Assembly: GCF_900608595.1 (NCBI RefSeq)
Contig: NZ_UWYY01000007.1
Span: 62,001-126,000, forward strand
Reading direction: 5' to 3'
Origin: Promicromonospora panici
Lineage (GTDB): Bacteria; Actinomycetota; Actinomycetes; Actinomycetales; Cellulomonadaceae
DNA: 64,000 nt
Positions 43,755 through 51,705 of this stretch are shown piece by piece. The position numbers were made by a program, and so were the translations under genes. Within the stretch, counting starts at the first letter, position 1. Each line of letters begins with the position of its first letter. A model generated the notes under the pieces. The model did no database searches. It saw only the letters and a program-made list of their open reading frames with translations, and had not been told where the DNA came from.

Positions 43755-44906
43755 TCAGATCAAGCTGGTAGGGCCGCGGAGGCCTCTCGTGAGGGGGCCG
43801 TGGGACTCCGGGCGGTCGGCCGATACGCCGTCGCCCGGGACCACCACCTCCTGGGCCGCCGTCACCTCGATGCCCTGGCCCGAGATCTCGCCGGAGACCA
43901 GGAGCTCCGCCTCCTCGGGGACGTTGCGCTTGAGCACGGCGAGGCCGATCGGCCCCAGCTCGTGGTGGCGGGCCATCGAGGTGAGCGTCCCGACGACCTT
44001 GCCCGCTCCGCCGTCCGACGCCGGGAGGCGCACCTCTGCTCCCGGCTCGGGGAGCAGGTGCTGCGAGCCGTCGAGGTGCAGCATCACCAGTCGGCGCGGC
44101 GGCCGGCCGAGGTTGTGCACACGCGCGACTGTCTCCTGGCCGCGGTAGCAGCCCTTGTTGATGTGGACGGCGGTGCGCAGCCAGTCCAGCTCGTGCGGGA
44201 TCGTGCGCTCGTCGACCTCGCGCGCGTACCGGGGGCGCCACGCCTCGACGCGGAGGGCCTCCGTGGCCCAGGTACCGGCGAGCGGCCAGCCGGCTGCCTC
44301 CCGCGCCGCGACCTCGGCCTCCAGGTCCGCGCGAGGCACCAGCACGAGCCGCCACGGGCGCGCCGCACCCGGGTGCTCGGACTCGGGCGGCCCGTACCGC
44401 GTGCCTCCGCCGAGCACGTTCGGCCAGGCGTCGTGCCAGGTCACCGGCTCGCCCTCGATGCCGTCGGCGGCGACGGGCTCGCCGATCGCCGCCCAGTCGT
44501 CCGTGGCGTCGGTGATCTCGACGCGGAGCATGAACTTCATCCGGTCGAGCCAGCCGACCAGGCCTGGCGCCGACTCACGCTCGGTGATCAGCCACGTGGC
44601 CTCGCCGTCGTCGACGACGCCGGCGGCGTGCTCGACGTGGCCCTGCGGCGAGAGGACGAGCAGCTCCGTGCTGGTTCGGGGGGCCAGGCCCTCCAGCTGC
44701 TGCGACGTGATCGAGTGCAGCCAGCTCAGCCGGTCCGGGCCGGCGACCCGCACGATCCCGAGGTGCGACTGATCGACCACGGCACCGCCGCGCGACAGCG
44801 CGCGCTGCTCGGCCGTCGGGTCACCGTAGTGCCAGGCGACGCCGGCGTCGGGGCCGGAGGCGGCGACCGCGCCGCGCCGGCTCAACAGGGGGCTCTCGTA
44901 ATCCAT
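43755..44906 (-). CDS. ygfZ: YgfZ/GcvT-domain folate-binding protein
   Basis: 383 residues from ATG 44906. The diagnostic motif KGCYRGQE lies near residue 262, with the preceding HELDWLRTAVHINKGC. GcvT-like N-terminal part: GGAVVDQSHLGIVRVAGPDRLSWLHSITSQ. YgfZ proteins bind tetrahydrofolate and help assembly or repair of certain Fe-S proteins; the Cys is important. It is transcribed after the nitrobindin-like gene, in an arrangement common in Actinobacteria. Confidence 0.93.
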   Translation of the reverse strand: MDYESPLLSRRGAVAASGPDAGVAWHYGDPTAEQRALSRGGAVVDQSHLGIVRVAGPDRLSWLHSITSQQLEGLAPRTSTELLVLSPQGHVEHAAGVVDDGEATWLITERESAPGLVGWLDRMKFMLRVEITDATDDWAAIGEPVAADGIEGEPVTWHDAWPNVLGGGTRYGPPESEHPGAARPWRLVLVPRADLEAEVAAREAAGWPLAGTWATEALRVEAWRPRYAREVDERTIPHELDWLRTAVHINKGCYRGQETVARVHNLGRPPRRLVMLHLDGSQHLLPEPGAEVRLPASDGGAGKVVGTLTSMARHHELGPIGLAVLKRNVPEEAELLVSGEISGQGIEVTAAQEVVVPGDGVSADRPESHGPLTRGLRGPTSLI

Positions 44907-44958
44907 GCTCACCTCAGGTGCAGCGTTGGGGGCGGGCGAGGCATTCCCGCCCGCGTCG

Positions 44959-45582
44959 TTACTGCCGGTCCAGCTCCGCCGACGCGTACGAGCGCAGCGG
45001 CTCACCGAACGCGGCGAGCTCCTCCACCCACAGCAGGCGGCCCTGGACCAGGCCGTACAGCCGCTTCGACGCCCGCACCTCGGACGCCGTCGACGTCCGC
45101 GCGATCGCGTCCGACGCCAGGTCGATCCGCCCGTTGCCCGCGGCGCCGATGTAGACCGTGATCCGCCCGGAGGCGTCGGCCACGAGTACCTCGAGCGCGT
45201 GCTTGTCGTCCTCGAGCCCGTCGGGGCGGTCGGTGGAGACCCGCCAGTAGCCGGTCTCGGTGGACCAGACGGTGCCGGTGGCGGCGACGTCGGGAGCCCC
45301 GGCAGCCTCCGCGAGCTCGGCCTCGGACTCCGTCGGGTCCGGCACGGGGGCCGGCCACTCGCCGGGGTCGGGCAGCTTGTCCGGGACGGCGCCGTCGAGC
45401 ACCCGCAGGGTGGACTCGAACCGCAGGTACGGCCCGCCGTCGTGGTCGAAGACGAGGTCCTGCACGAACGTCTTCTTGCCGATGGTCGGGTACTCGATCA
45501 CACCCTCACCGCGCCATCGGCCCACCAGCCAGGCCAGCGGATATACCTCGGGCGAGAGGCCGTCAGGGAAGGTGAACGTCAT
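44959..45582 (-). CDS. Nitrobindin-like FABP-fold protein lacking the usual heme-ligand His
   Basis: 207 residues. The N-terminal signature LAWLVGRWRGEGVIEYPTI matches nitrobindin (DUF1794, THAP4-like beta-barrel), known for heme and NO binding. Later strands (GYWRVSTDRPDG, GRITVYIGAAGNGRIDL) fit too. In mycobacterial nitrobindin the heme iron is held by His in QDHLAAVLHR near the C-terminus; the matching stretch here is RSYASAELDR, so the ligand is Tyr or absent. It is about 40 residues longer than usual because of an Asp/Pro/Glu insertion (about 65-100). Its ATG shares one base with the stop of a 37-residue membrane ORF. Confidence 0.87.
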   Translation of the reverse strand: MTFTFPDGLSPEVYPLAWLVGRWRGEGVIEYPTIGKKTFVQDLVFDHDGGPYLRFESTLRVLDGAVPDKLPDPGEWPAPVPDPTESEAELAEAAGAPDVAATGTVWSTETGYWRVSTDRPDGLEDDKHALEVLVADASGRITVYIGAAGNGRIDLASDAIARTSTASEVRASKRLYGLVQGRLLWVEELAAFGEPLRSYASAELDRQ

Positions 45583-45695
45583 CAGCGCTGGCCGGTGTAC
45601 AGCTTGTAGACGACGTAGCCGGCGAACCAGGCGACAGCGACGGCCACGGCAACGATGAGGCCGGTGAAGATGAGCTCAAGGGCATGGATCGACAT
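45582..45695 (-). CDS. 37-residue single-pass membrane protein
   Basis: Starts ATG 45695, MSIHALELIFTGLI, one hydrophobic helix (about 7-29) and the tail YKLYTGQR. Its TGA and the nitrobindin-like ATG share one base (TGATG), so translation is probably coupled. Not recognised as a named family. Coding potential rests on the helix, the coupled start and the G+C-typical codon use; a ribosome site is not strong. Confidence 0.6.
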   Translation of the reverse strand: MSIHALELIFTGLIVAVAVAVAWFAGYVVYKLYTGQR

Positions 45696-45734
45696 GCTGT
45701 CGATCCTAACGGTCCACGGCATACAGTCAGCGGC

Positions 45735-46094
45735 ATGCGCCAGCTCGTGATCAAGACCACTGCAGGCCTGGACCGGCCCGAGGCCACCAACCAGGCATTC
45801 ACCGTCGCGTCGGCCGCCGTAGCGTCCGGGGCCGAGGTGAGCCTCTGGCTCACCGGCGAGTCGGCCTGGTTCGCGCTGCCCGGCCGGGCGGCGGGCCTCG
45901 CACTGGAGCACGCGACGCCGCTGCCCGACCTGCTGGACGTCGTCCTGACCGCCGGGACCGTCACGCTCTGCACCCAGTGCGCCGCACGCCGGGACATCAC
46001 CGAGGCGGACGTGCTCCCGGGCATCCGCATAGCGGGCTCGGCCCTCTTCACGGAGGAGATCCTGCGGGACGGCGCCCAGGCGCTCGTGTACTGA
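45735..46094 (+). CDS. DsrE family protein
   Basis: 119 residues from ATG 45735. DsrE/DsrF-like fold: QLVIKTTAGLDRPEATNQAFTVASAAVASGAEVSLWLTGESAW, with LCTQCAARRDITEADVLPGIRIAG carrying two cysteines. Such proteins bind or transfer persulfide sulfur. It is divergent from the small membrane ORF and converges with DUF4395. Neighbouring thioredoxin, DUF4395 and YgfZ genes support a thiol or sulfur role. Confidence 0.88.
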   Translation: MRQLVIKTTAGLDRPEATNQAFTVASAAVASGAEVSLWLTGESAWFALPGRAAGLALEHATPLPDLLDVVLTAGTVTLCTQCAARRDITEADVLPGIRIAGSALFTEEILRDGAQALVY

Positions 46095-46098
46095 CCCG

Positions 46099-46539
46099 TC
46101 AGGCCCGGACCAGGCCCGTTCGGCGCATCAGCAGGTACAGCTCGCACCCGAGGCACAGCCCGATGACTGCGTTCAGCGCCGCGGCGACGAACGCCACAGC
46201 CGCCGCGATCGGCACCGCCGGGAGCACCCCGAAGAAGCCGAGGATCACGCCCACCGCCGTGACGAATAGGCCGACTGCCTGCGCGAAGCGCGGCGGGCGC
46301 CGGTCCTCCATCTCGGCGGGCGGGCCCAGGCGCGGGCGGATGAATTTCTTGAACAGCAGGCCCTGCCACGAGCCCTCGGAGCCACGCAGCGTGCCGAGCA
46401 GGAAGCTCAGCATGATGAACGTCAGCAGCCACAGGCCGGCGGTGCTCGCGCCGAGCAGCACTACGGCCGCAAGCAGCACCGCAGTGATGCTTGCCCCCAC
46501 GCGCGGTCCGCGCGGGTCGATCCCCTTGCTCATGTTCAT
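46099..46539 (-). CDS. DUF4395 membrane protein
   Basis: 146 residues, four hydrophobic segments (about 15-34, 36-54, 86-108, 110-136). IDPRGPRVGASITAVLL at the start and GLCLGCELYLLMRR near the end, with two cysteines two residues apart, are typical of DUF4395. The start overlaps the thioredoxin-like stop (ATGA). DUF4395 proteins commonly pair with thioredoxin- or rhodanese-like genes; a role in thiol transport or sulfur handling is suspected, not shown. Confidence 0.88.
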   Translation of the reverse strand: MNMSKGIDPRGPRVGASITAVLLAAVVLLGASTAGLWLLTFIMLSFLLGTLRGSEGSWQGLLFKKFIRPRLGPPAEMEDRRPPRFAQAVGLFVTAVGVILGFFGVLPAVPIAAAVAFVAAALNAVIGLCLGCELYLLMRRTGLVRA

Positions 46540-46985
46540 GACTGCCCTTCCCCGTCCGCTTCGGCCACCGCAGTGGGGACCCGGTTCAGTGCCTGACGTG
46601 CCTGTGTGTCGGAGACGACGCCGCTCATGCGGGCCACCTCGCGCCCGCCGCCGTCGACGACGAGCACCGTGGGTGTGCGCAGCACGCCCAGGGCGCGAAC
46701 GAGGTCGAGGTGGTCGTCCACGAGCAGCTCACGGTGCCCGACGTCGGCGCTCGACCCCGTGAGGCCCCCGAGCACGCGGGAGGTGGACCGGCACGCGGCA
46801 CACACCTCGGCCGAGAACTGGACGAACGTCACCCGGTCGGCGAGCGCGACCCCTGACCCCACCCAATCGATTCCGGCCGGCGTTTCCCGGGGCGCGCGCA
46901 CAGCACCCTGACGTGCTGACCACCACACTCCGAGCGCGGCAGTACCCAGCACGAGCACGACCAGCGCTATCACCTGTCCCAACAT
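46536..46985 (-). CDS. Membrane-anchored thioredoxin-like protein
   Basis: 149 residues. An N-terminal membrane anchor (about 4-24) is followed by a thioredoxin fold with the redox motif CAAC in FSAEVCAACRS (near 62-65) and the cis-Pro loop GVLRTPTVLVVDG. The active site would face outside. It precedes DUF4395 with a four-base overlap, so the two form an operon. Divergent from the YceI gene. Confidence 0.9.
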   Translation of the reverse strand: MLGQVIALVVLVLGTAALGVWWSARQGAVRAPRETPAGIDWVGSGVALADRVTFVQFSAEVCAACRSTSRVLGGLTGSSADVGHRELLVDDHLDLVRALGVLRTPTVLVVDGGGREVARMSGVVSDTQARQALNRVPTAVAEADGEGQS

Positions 46986-47204
46986 TTAACCCACGATGCC
47001 GTGAGTTGCTCGTCCAGACAAGTCCTCACCTGCAATGACGCCCGTCACACCGCGGGCGGCCGGCTTCCTCGCTGACCGGGACGGGTGACTTCCTTGACAG
47101 GACCACCGACCCGAGCAGTATTTCTCGTGCCGAAATGTCTACCAAGTCCATGCCGTCCCGGTGGTAGCGTTGATGCATCCGCATATATGGGAGAATTTGC
47201 TAAG

Positions 47205-47864
47205 ATGGAAGTTTTGCCAACTCGCACCTGGAATGGCATCACCATTCCGGCCGCCGGTATGTACACACTCGACCAGAACCACAAGCGGCTCGGCTTTCTC
47301 GCCATGCACATGATGGTCAGCCCGGTGCGCGGCGAGTTCGCCGAGGGTGAGGCGACGGTCGTCGTCGGCGACGACCCCCTCCTGTCGCGGGTCAGCTGCA
47401 CCATCCAGGCGGCGTCCATCAACACGCATGTGGTGGACCGCGACACTCACCTGTCCGGCCCGGACTTCCTCGACGTCGAGAACCACCCCACCATCGAGTT
47501 CCGCAGCACCGGCTTCCGGATGCAGACGCAGGTGGACCCCATCTTCTCCTGGGCCCGGCTCAAGGCCGGCACCGCGGGCCGGCGTCCGCACGACCCACAG
47601 CAGCCCGACGGCTCGTTCACGAAGTTCGTGATGGACGGCCTGCTCACGGTGCGCGGCGTCACGCGCCCGGTCACGCTCGAGTGCGAGTTCGGCGGAGTGG
47701 GCCACGACCCCTACGGCCAGGACATCTTCGGCTTCCACGGCAGCTGCGACATCGACCGCGAGGAGTGGGGCCTGCTCTGGAACGTCGCGCTCGAGGCGGG
47801 CGGCGTCCTGGTCGCCAAGAAGGTCCGGATCGAGATCGCCGGCGAGATGATCCGCCAGTCCTGA
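47205..47864 (+). CDS. YceI family protein
   Basis: 219 residues from ATG 47205, with GGGAG about 11 bases upstream; ATG 47187 would be leaderless-like. YceI lipocalin-like beta-barrel: IPAAGMYTLDQNHKRLGFLAMHMMVSPVRGEF, HLSGPDFLDVENHPTIEFRSTGF and GLLTVRGVTRPVTLECEF. YceI proteins bind isoprenoid-type ligands. There is no signal peptide, so this one is probably cytoplasmic. Upstream TTGACA (47094-47099) and TATTTC (47119-47124), spacer 19, could be its promoter. Confidence 0.92.
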   Translation: MEVLPTRTWNGITIPAAGMYTLDQNHKRLGFLAMHMMVSPVRGEFAEGEATVVVGDDPLLSRVSCTIQAASINTHVVDRDTHLSGPDFLDVENHPTIEFRSTGFRMQTQVDPIFSWARLKAGTAGRRPHDPQQPDGSFTKFVMDGLLTVRGVTRPVTLECEFGGVGHDPYGQDIFGFHGSCDIDREEWGLLWNVALEAGGVLVAKKVRIEIAGEMIRQS

Positions 47865-47891
47865 CCCGGGCCGGACGGCGTCGTGGTCGCG

Positions 47892-48632
47892 TCAGAGGAT
47901 GACCATGCGGCCCACGACGAACACGAAGATGCCGCACACCGCCACGGGCAGCGCGCTCGCCGCGAGCCCGGCCAGCCGCGCTCCGCGCGCCGGCAACCGT
48001 TCCAGCAGCAGGTGCAGCGCACCCACGACGATGCCCGCGACGAGCCCGCACCACAGGCCGCTCACGGTGTCGATGTTCGGCAGCAGCGTCCCCACCGCGC
48101 CACCCACCACGACGGCGGCGACCGCGGAGATGCCCAGCGCCACCCAGCCCCGTACCGGCAGCGCGGACACGGCTGCCGCGACCGCCAGCGCCACGGCGCT
48201 CGTCACGACAAGTGCGGCCCCGGCGTCGGACCGGGCGGCTGCGATCCAGCCCGAGGTGACGATCGCGGCGACCACCCCCGCGACCGTGCCCGACACGGAC
48301 TCGGTGAGCTGGGGCCGCCCGTCACGCCGCAGCATCTGCGCGATGAACGAGAGCAGCACCGCCCCGCCCAGGACCGTCGGCAGGTGCCGCAGCACCGGCT
48401 CGCCCTGAGTGAAGTAGGTGGCAGCCGTGCCGCCGATACCGCAGAGCGCCACGACCACGCGCGTGCTCCCCGCCGCCGGGAGCCGCAGCAGCGACGGCCA
48501 GCCCAGCGCGACGAGTATCACCAGGACCACCACCGCCGCCACGAGGGGCAGCGGCCGGGGCTGGACGTAGGACGCGGCGGCGACGAGGGCCGCGAGGGCA
48601 GCAGTCGTCACGGCGCGAGTGGAGACGGACAC
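47892..48632 (-). CDS. Polytopic membrane protein of unknown function
   Basis: 246 residues with about seven or eight hydrophobic segments spread over the whole length and very short loops (for example LPLVAAVVVLVILVALGWPSLL and LALVAAAVSALPVRGW-like stretches). No motif or family recognised. Ala and Val make up a large share. Converges with YceI and is divergent from glnR; no clear operon partner. Conserved membrane proteins of this kind are often found beside glnR in Micrococcales, but I would not assign a function. Confidence 0.75.
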   Translation of the reverse strand: MSVSTRAVTTAALAALVAAASYVQPRPLPLVAAVVVLVILVALGWPSLLRLPAAGSTRVVVALCGIGGTAATYFTQGEPVLRHLPTVLGGAVLLSFIAQMLRRDGRPQLTESVSGTVAGVVAAIVTSGWIAAARSDAGAALVVTSAVALAVAAAVSALPVRGWVALGISAVAAVVVGGAVGTLLPNIDTVSGLWCGLVAGIVVGALHLLLERLPARGARLAGLAASALPVAVCGIFVFVVGRMVIL

Positions 48633-48919
48633 GATCCAGAGTTTTCCAGAGTCTGTCCATGTTCCTTCAATCGCAGCCCTTCAGCAGCCCTTTCGCGGCT
48701 GATTCCGGGGCAGGAGAGAGACGAGCAACACTCGCGTCATGTGAGTGTCACGGGGGCTGAGCAGCATGGTGGTGTCCAGGAAAAGGGCGTGTAACATGCA
48801 CGCAACAAGCAACAGGGCAGACTTCCGCAAAGCCAGTTGGACGCGACGGGACGTCTCGTGACAGCGAGACCCGAGCCAGGGACGGTTGCAAGACGCCGGT
48901 TCCGAGAGGAGGTGCGTCA
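48633..48919. promoter_or_regulatory. glnR upstream control region
   Basis: 287 bp without a gene. A GlnR-box-like site GTAAC-N6-GCAAC is at 48791-48806 with a further GCAAC eight bases on. A hairpin GTCTCG-tgacag-CGAGAC lies at 48853-48870 in what is probably the glnR leader, and CAGCC-ctttcgc-GGCTG near 48685. AGAGGAGGTGCG precedes the glnR ATG. Confidence 0.55.
48791..48806 (+). promoter_or_regulatory. glnR: GlnR box upstream of glnR
   Basis: GTAAC (48791-48795), six bases, GCAAC (48802-48806). This agrees with the actinobacterial GlnR consensus gTnAc-n6-GnAAc, 114 bp before the glnR start, so GlnR probably controls its own gene. Confidence 0.6.
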
Positions 48920-49765
48920 ATGGCAGAGCTGTTGATCCTCACACCCGCCACCGGCGGGTCTGCCGAGGTACTGCCCGCACTGGGACTGTTGTCCCATCGG
49001 GTGCGGGTGCTCCCGATGGAGCCCTCGGCACTCGTCGACGCCCCAGATGCGGACGTCGTCCTGCTGGACGCTCGCCGCGACCTGGTCGCTGCCCGCACGA
49101 CGTGCCGCCTGCTGCACGCCACGGGGCTCACCGTGCCGCTCGTACTGATCCTCACGGAGGGCGGCCTCACGGTGGTCACCCACGAGTGGGGCGCGGACGA
49201 CCTGCTGCTGGAGTCGGCGTCGCCGGCCGAGGTCGAGGCCCGCCTGCGCCTGGTGGTGGAGCGCTCGGCGCGCGGCCCCGCGGAGGAGTCGCAGCAGGAG
49301 ATCTCCGCGGGCGAGCTCGCGATCGACGCCGGCGGGTACACCGCCCGGCTCCGCGGCCGCCCCATCGACCTCACCTACAAGGAGTTCGAGCTCCTCAAGT
49401 ACCTGGTGCAGCACCCGGGCCGCGTGTTCACCCGCGCCCAGCTCCTGCAGGAGGTCTGGGGCTACGACTACTACGGCGGCACCCGGACCGTGGACGTTCA
49501 CGTACGGCGGCTCCGGGCCAAGCTGGGGCCGGAGCACGAGCAGCTCATCGGCACGGTGCGCAACGTCGGCTACCGGTTCGACCCGCCCAAGGAGCAGCGT
49601 CCGGTCGAGGAGCCTCCGATGCCGCCCGCACCCGCGGCGGCCGCGGTCCTGCCGGGCGGCTCCGCCGACACCTCGGCAGCCGCCGCCTCGGCGTCGGACA
49701 CGAACCCCACTGACGACCCCAACGCGGGTCCCGCGGGGAAGCGGGTCGCGCAGACGGGCCATTGA
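48920..49765 (+). CDS. glnR: GlnR-type nitrogen regulator (OmpR-like winged helix)
   Basis: 281 residues, strong ribosome site GAGGAGG. The N-terminal receiver-like domain ([40 protein letters not shown]) is the atypical GlnR type that lacks a full phosphorylation pocket. The winged helix (about 130-220) has [28 protein letters not shown] and [18 protein letters not shown]. The C-terminal 55 residues are disordered, Pro/Ala-rich. GlnR is the global nitrogen regulator of many Actinobacteria, acting on glutamine synthetase and ammonium genes. It has a probable GlnR box upstream. Confidence 0.9.
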   Translation: MAELLILTPATGGSAEVLPALGLLSHRVRVLPMEPSALVDAPDADVVLLDARRDLVAARTTCRLLHATGLTVPLVLILTEGGLTVVTHEWGADDLLLESASPAEVEARLRLVVERSARGPAEESQQEISAGELAIDAGGYTARLRGRPIDLTYKEFELLKYLVQHPGRVFTRAQLLQEVWGYDYYGGTRTVDVHVRRLRAKLGPEHEQLIGTVRNVGYRFDPPKEQRPVEEPPMPPAPAAAAVLPGGSADTSAAAASASDTNPTDDPNAGPAGKRVAQTGH

Positions 49766-49830
49766 GGCGGCGCGCAGGCCGGGCCCGCGGTACCGCGCGG
49801 ACCCAACCGGGAGCGCGTAGGTTCTTACCT

Positions 49831-50805
49831 GTGACCGCACTCTCGGCCAGACCGGCCGTACGCACGGCAGCCACCAGTGACTACACATGCGCCCTGGTCG
49901 AAGGGCCGTGGCGGCACGAGTTCGTCTCGTCGGGTGGTTCCCGCTTCCACGTGGCGGTCGCCGGTCCCGAGAGCCGCTCCGCTCCCCTGGTGCTCCTGCT
50001 GCACGGGTACCCACAGTTCTGGTGGGCGTGGCGCGCGCAGATCCCCGCGCTCGCCGACGCCGGCTACCGCGTCGCCGCGATGGACGTGCGCGGTGCGGGC
50101 GGTTCGGACAAGCCGCCGTCGGGCTACGCGGTTCCGGCCCGGGCGGCGGACGTCGCGGGCGTCGTGCGCTCCCTGGGGCGCGAGCGCGCGGTGGTCGTGG
50201 GGCACGGAACGGGCGGCACCATCGCCTGGGCCATGGCTGCCCTGCACCCCGGCACGACGTCGGCAGTCGCCGTCCTGGCGAGCCCGCACCCCGCCCGCGT
50301 GCGGCTGCGCAGCCGGGCCGCGTTCACGACGGCGGCCCTGCGTGAGCTCGCGTACCTGCAGCTCCCGACACTGCCGGAACGTGCGCTGGCCCGGGGCGAC
50401 CTCGTGCAGCACACCCTCGCGCTGGGCGCGGCCACCCCGCTGCCCGACGACGCGGTCGAGCTGTACAAGAGCGTCATGCGCATCCCGTTCGCCGCCCACT
50501 CCGCCGCCGAGGCGCTGCGCTGGGCCGTGCGGTCCACGCCCCGGATGGACGGACGCCGCTTCGGCACCGCGCTGCGCCGTCCGCTCGACGTTCCCGCGCT
50601 GCAGCTGCAGGGCGGCCGGGACGGGTTCGTCCGCCCCGAGCGCGCCGACCTCGATGCGATCGCCCTCGCACCGGACCTGAGCTACGAGCTGATCCCGGGC
50701 GCCGGCCACTACCTGCCGGAGGAGGCCCCGGACGAGGTCAACCAGATCCTCCTGACCTGGCTGTCCCGCGTATCCCCCGCGCCGAAGTCATCTGACGAGG
50801 GGTAG
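49831..50805 (+). CDS. Alpha/beta hydrolase with Gly in place of the nucleophile
   Basis: 324 residues from GTG 49831; TAGGTT eight bases upstream suggests a leaderless message. Fold is clear: [17 protein letters not shown] (oxyanion HG), [14 protein letters not shown], and the C-terminal His in [13 protein letters not shown]. The nucleophile elbow, normally G-H-S-x-G or G-H-D-x-G, reads GHGTGG, so the nucleophile position is Gly. Related to epoxide-hydrolase-like proteins. It may be non-hydrolytic. The last 18 bases overlap the convergent nth gene. Confidence 0.88.
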   Translation: MTALSARPAVRTAATSDYTCALVEGPWRHEFVSSGGSRFHVAVAGPESRSAPLVLLLHGYPQFWWAWRAQIPALADAGYRVAAMDVRGAGGSDKPPSGYAVPARAADVAGVVRSLGRERAVVVGHGTGGTIAWAMAALHPGTTSAVAVLASPHPARVRLRSRAAFTTAALRELAYLQLPTLPERALARGDLVQHTLALGAATPLPDDAVELYKSVMRIPFAAHSAAEALRWAVRSTPRMDGRRFGTALRRPLDVPALQLQGGRDGFVRPERADLDAIALAPDLSYELIPGAGHYLPEEAPDEVNQILLTWLSRVSPAPKSSDEG

Positions 50806-51561
50806 GCCCGCCGTCGGCGAGCGGTCCGGTGCCGGTCGCACCAGCTTCGCCGCCTTGCCGGGGTCGGTCTCGCCCGCCCCGTACGACGGGCACAGGTGCG
50901 AGATGCTGCAGGCCCCGCACGCCGGGTTGCGGGAGACGCACACCCGGCGCCCGTGCCACACGAGGTGGTGGCTGAGCATGGTCCAGTCCTTCTTCGGGAA
51001 CAGCTTCCCCACTTCGGTCTCGACCTTCACCGGGTCTTCCTCGGCGGTGAAGCCCAGCCGGCGCGCCACCCGGCCGAAATGCGTGTCCACGGTCAGCCCC
51101 GGGACGCCGAACGCGTTGCCGAGCACCACGTTCGCCGTCTTGCGCCCTACCCCAGGCAGGGTCACCAGGTCCTTCAGCCGGCCGGGGACCTCGCCGTCGA
51201 ACCGCTCGACGAGCGCCTTGCCCAGCCCGATCACCGCCTTCGCCTTGGCCCGGAAGAAGCCCAGCGGCCGCAGGATCTCCTCGAGCTCTTCCGGGTTCGC
51301 CTCCGCGTACGCCTGGGCGTCCGGGTACATCACGAACAGCTCGGGCGTGGTCGCGTTGACGCGGACGTCGGTGGTCTGCGCGCTGAGGACCGTCGCGATC
51401 AGCAGCTCCAGCGGCGTCGTGAAGTCCAGCTCGGCCCGGGCGTCCGGATAGGTCTCCGCGAGCTCGCGGTTGATCCGCCGTGCCCGGCGCACGAGCGCCA
51501 GGTTGCTCTCCGGCGCATTCTTGGCAGCCTTCTCGGGTTCGCGCTCACTGACTGAGGTCAC
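50788..51561 (-). CDS. nth: Endonuclease III
   Basis: 257 residues, somewhat longer than the E. coli enzyme by both tails. Helix-hairpin-helix [19 protein letters not shown] with the catalytic Lys, [15 protein letters not shown] with the catalytic Asp, and the 4Fe-4S ligands in [17 protein letters not shown]. It removes oxidised pyrimidines and cleaves abasic sites. Convergent overlap with the hydrolase gene before it and divergent from prpD. Confidence 0.96.
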   Translation of the reverse strand: MTSVSEREPEKAAKNAPESNLALVRRARRINRELAETYPDARAELDFTTPLELLIATVLSAQTTDVRVNATTPELFVMYPDAQAYAEANPEELEEILRPLGFFRAKAKAVIGLGKALVERFDGEVPGRLKDLVTLPGVGRKTANVVLGNAFGVPGLTVDTHFGRVARRLGFTAEEDPVKVETEVGKLFPKKDWTMLSHHLVWHGRRVCVSRNPACGACSISHLCPSYGAGETDPGKAAKLVRPAPDRSPTAGLPLVR

Positions 51562-51705
51562 GTCGCCACACTAACGATCCCCACTGACATCCCGCCGGTG
51601 GGAATCCGCCGTCACATTTCGCGCCGTGTACCTAGTACGCCGAGTATGAGAAGGTCGAGGCCCTTGGACCCCACGACGGTCCACGTGAATCGAGGAAGAG
51701 TCACC
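51562..51705. promoter_or_regulatory. nth / prpD divergent control region
   Basis: 144 bp. Candidate operator elements for prpDBC: GTAC-CTA-GTAC (51628-51638) and TGGACC (51665-51670) / GGTCCA (51678-51683). The second lies within the probable prpD leader. GAGGAAGAG precedes the prpD ATG. No dedicated prpR is in the window, so the controller is unknown; Crp is a possible one. Confidence 0.4.
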
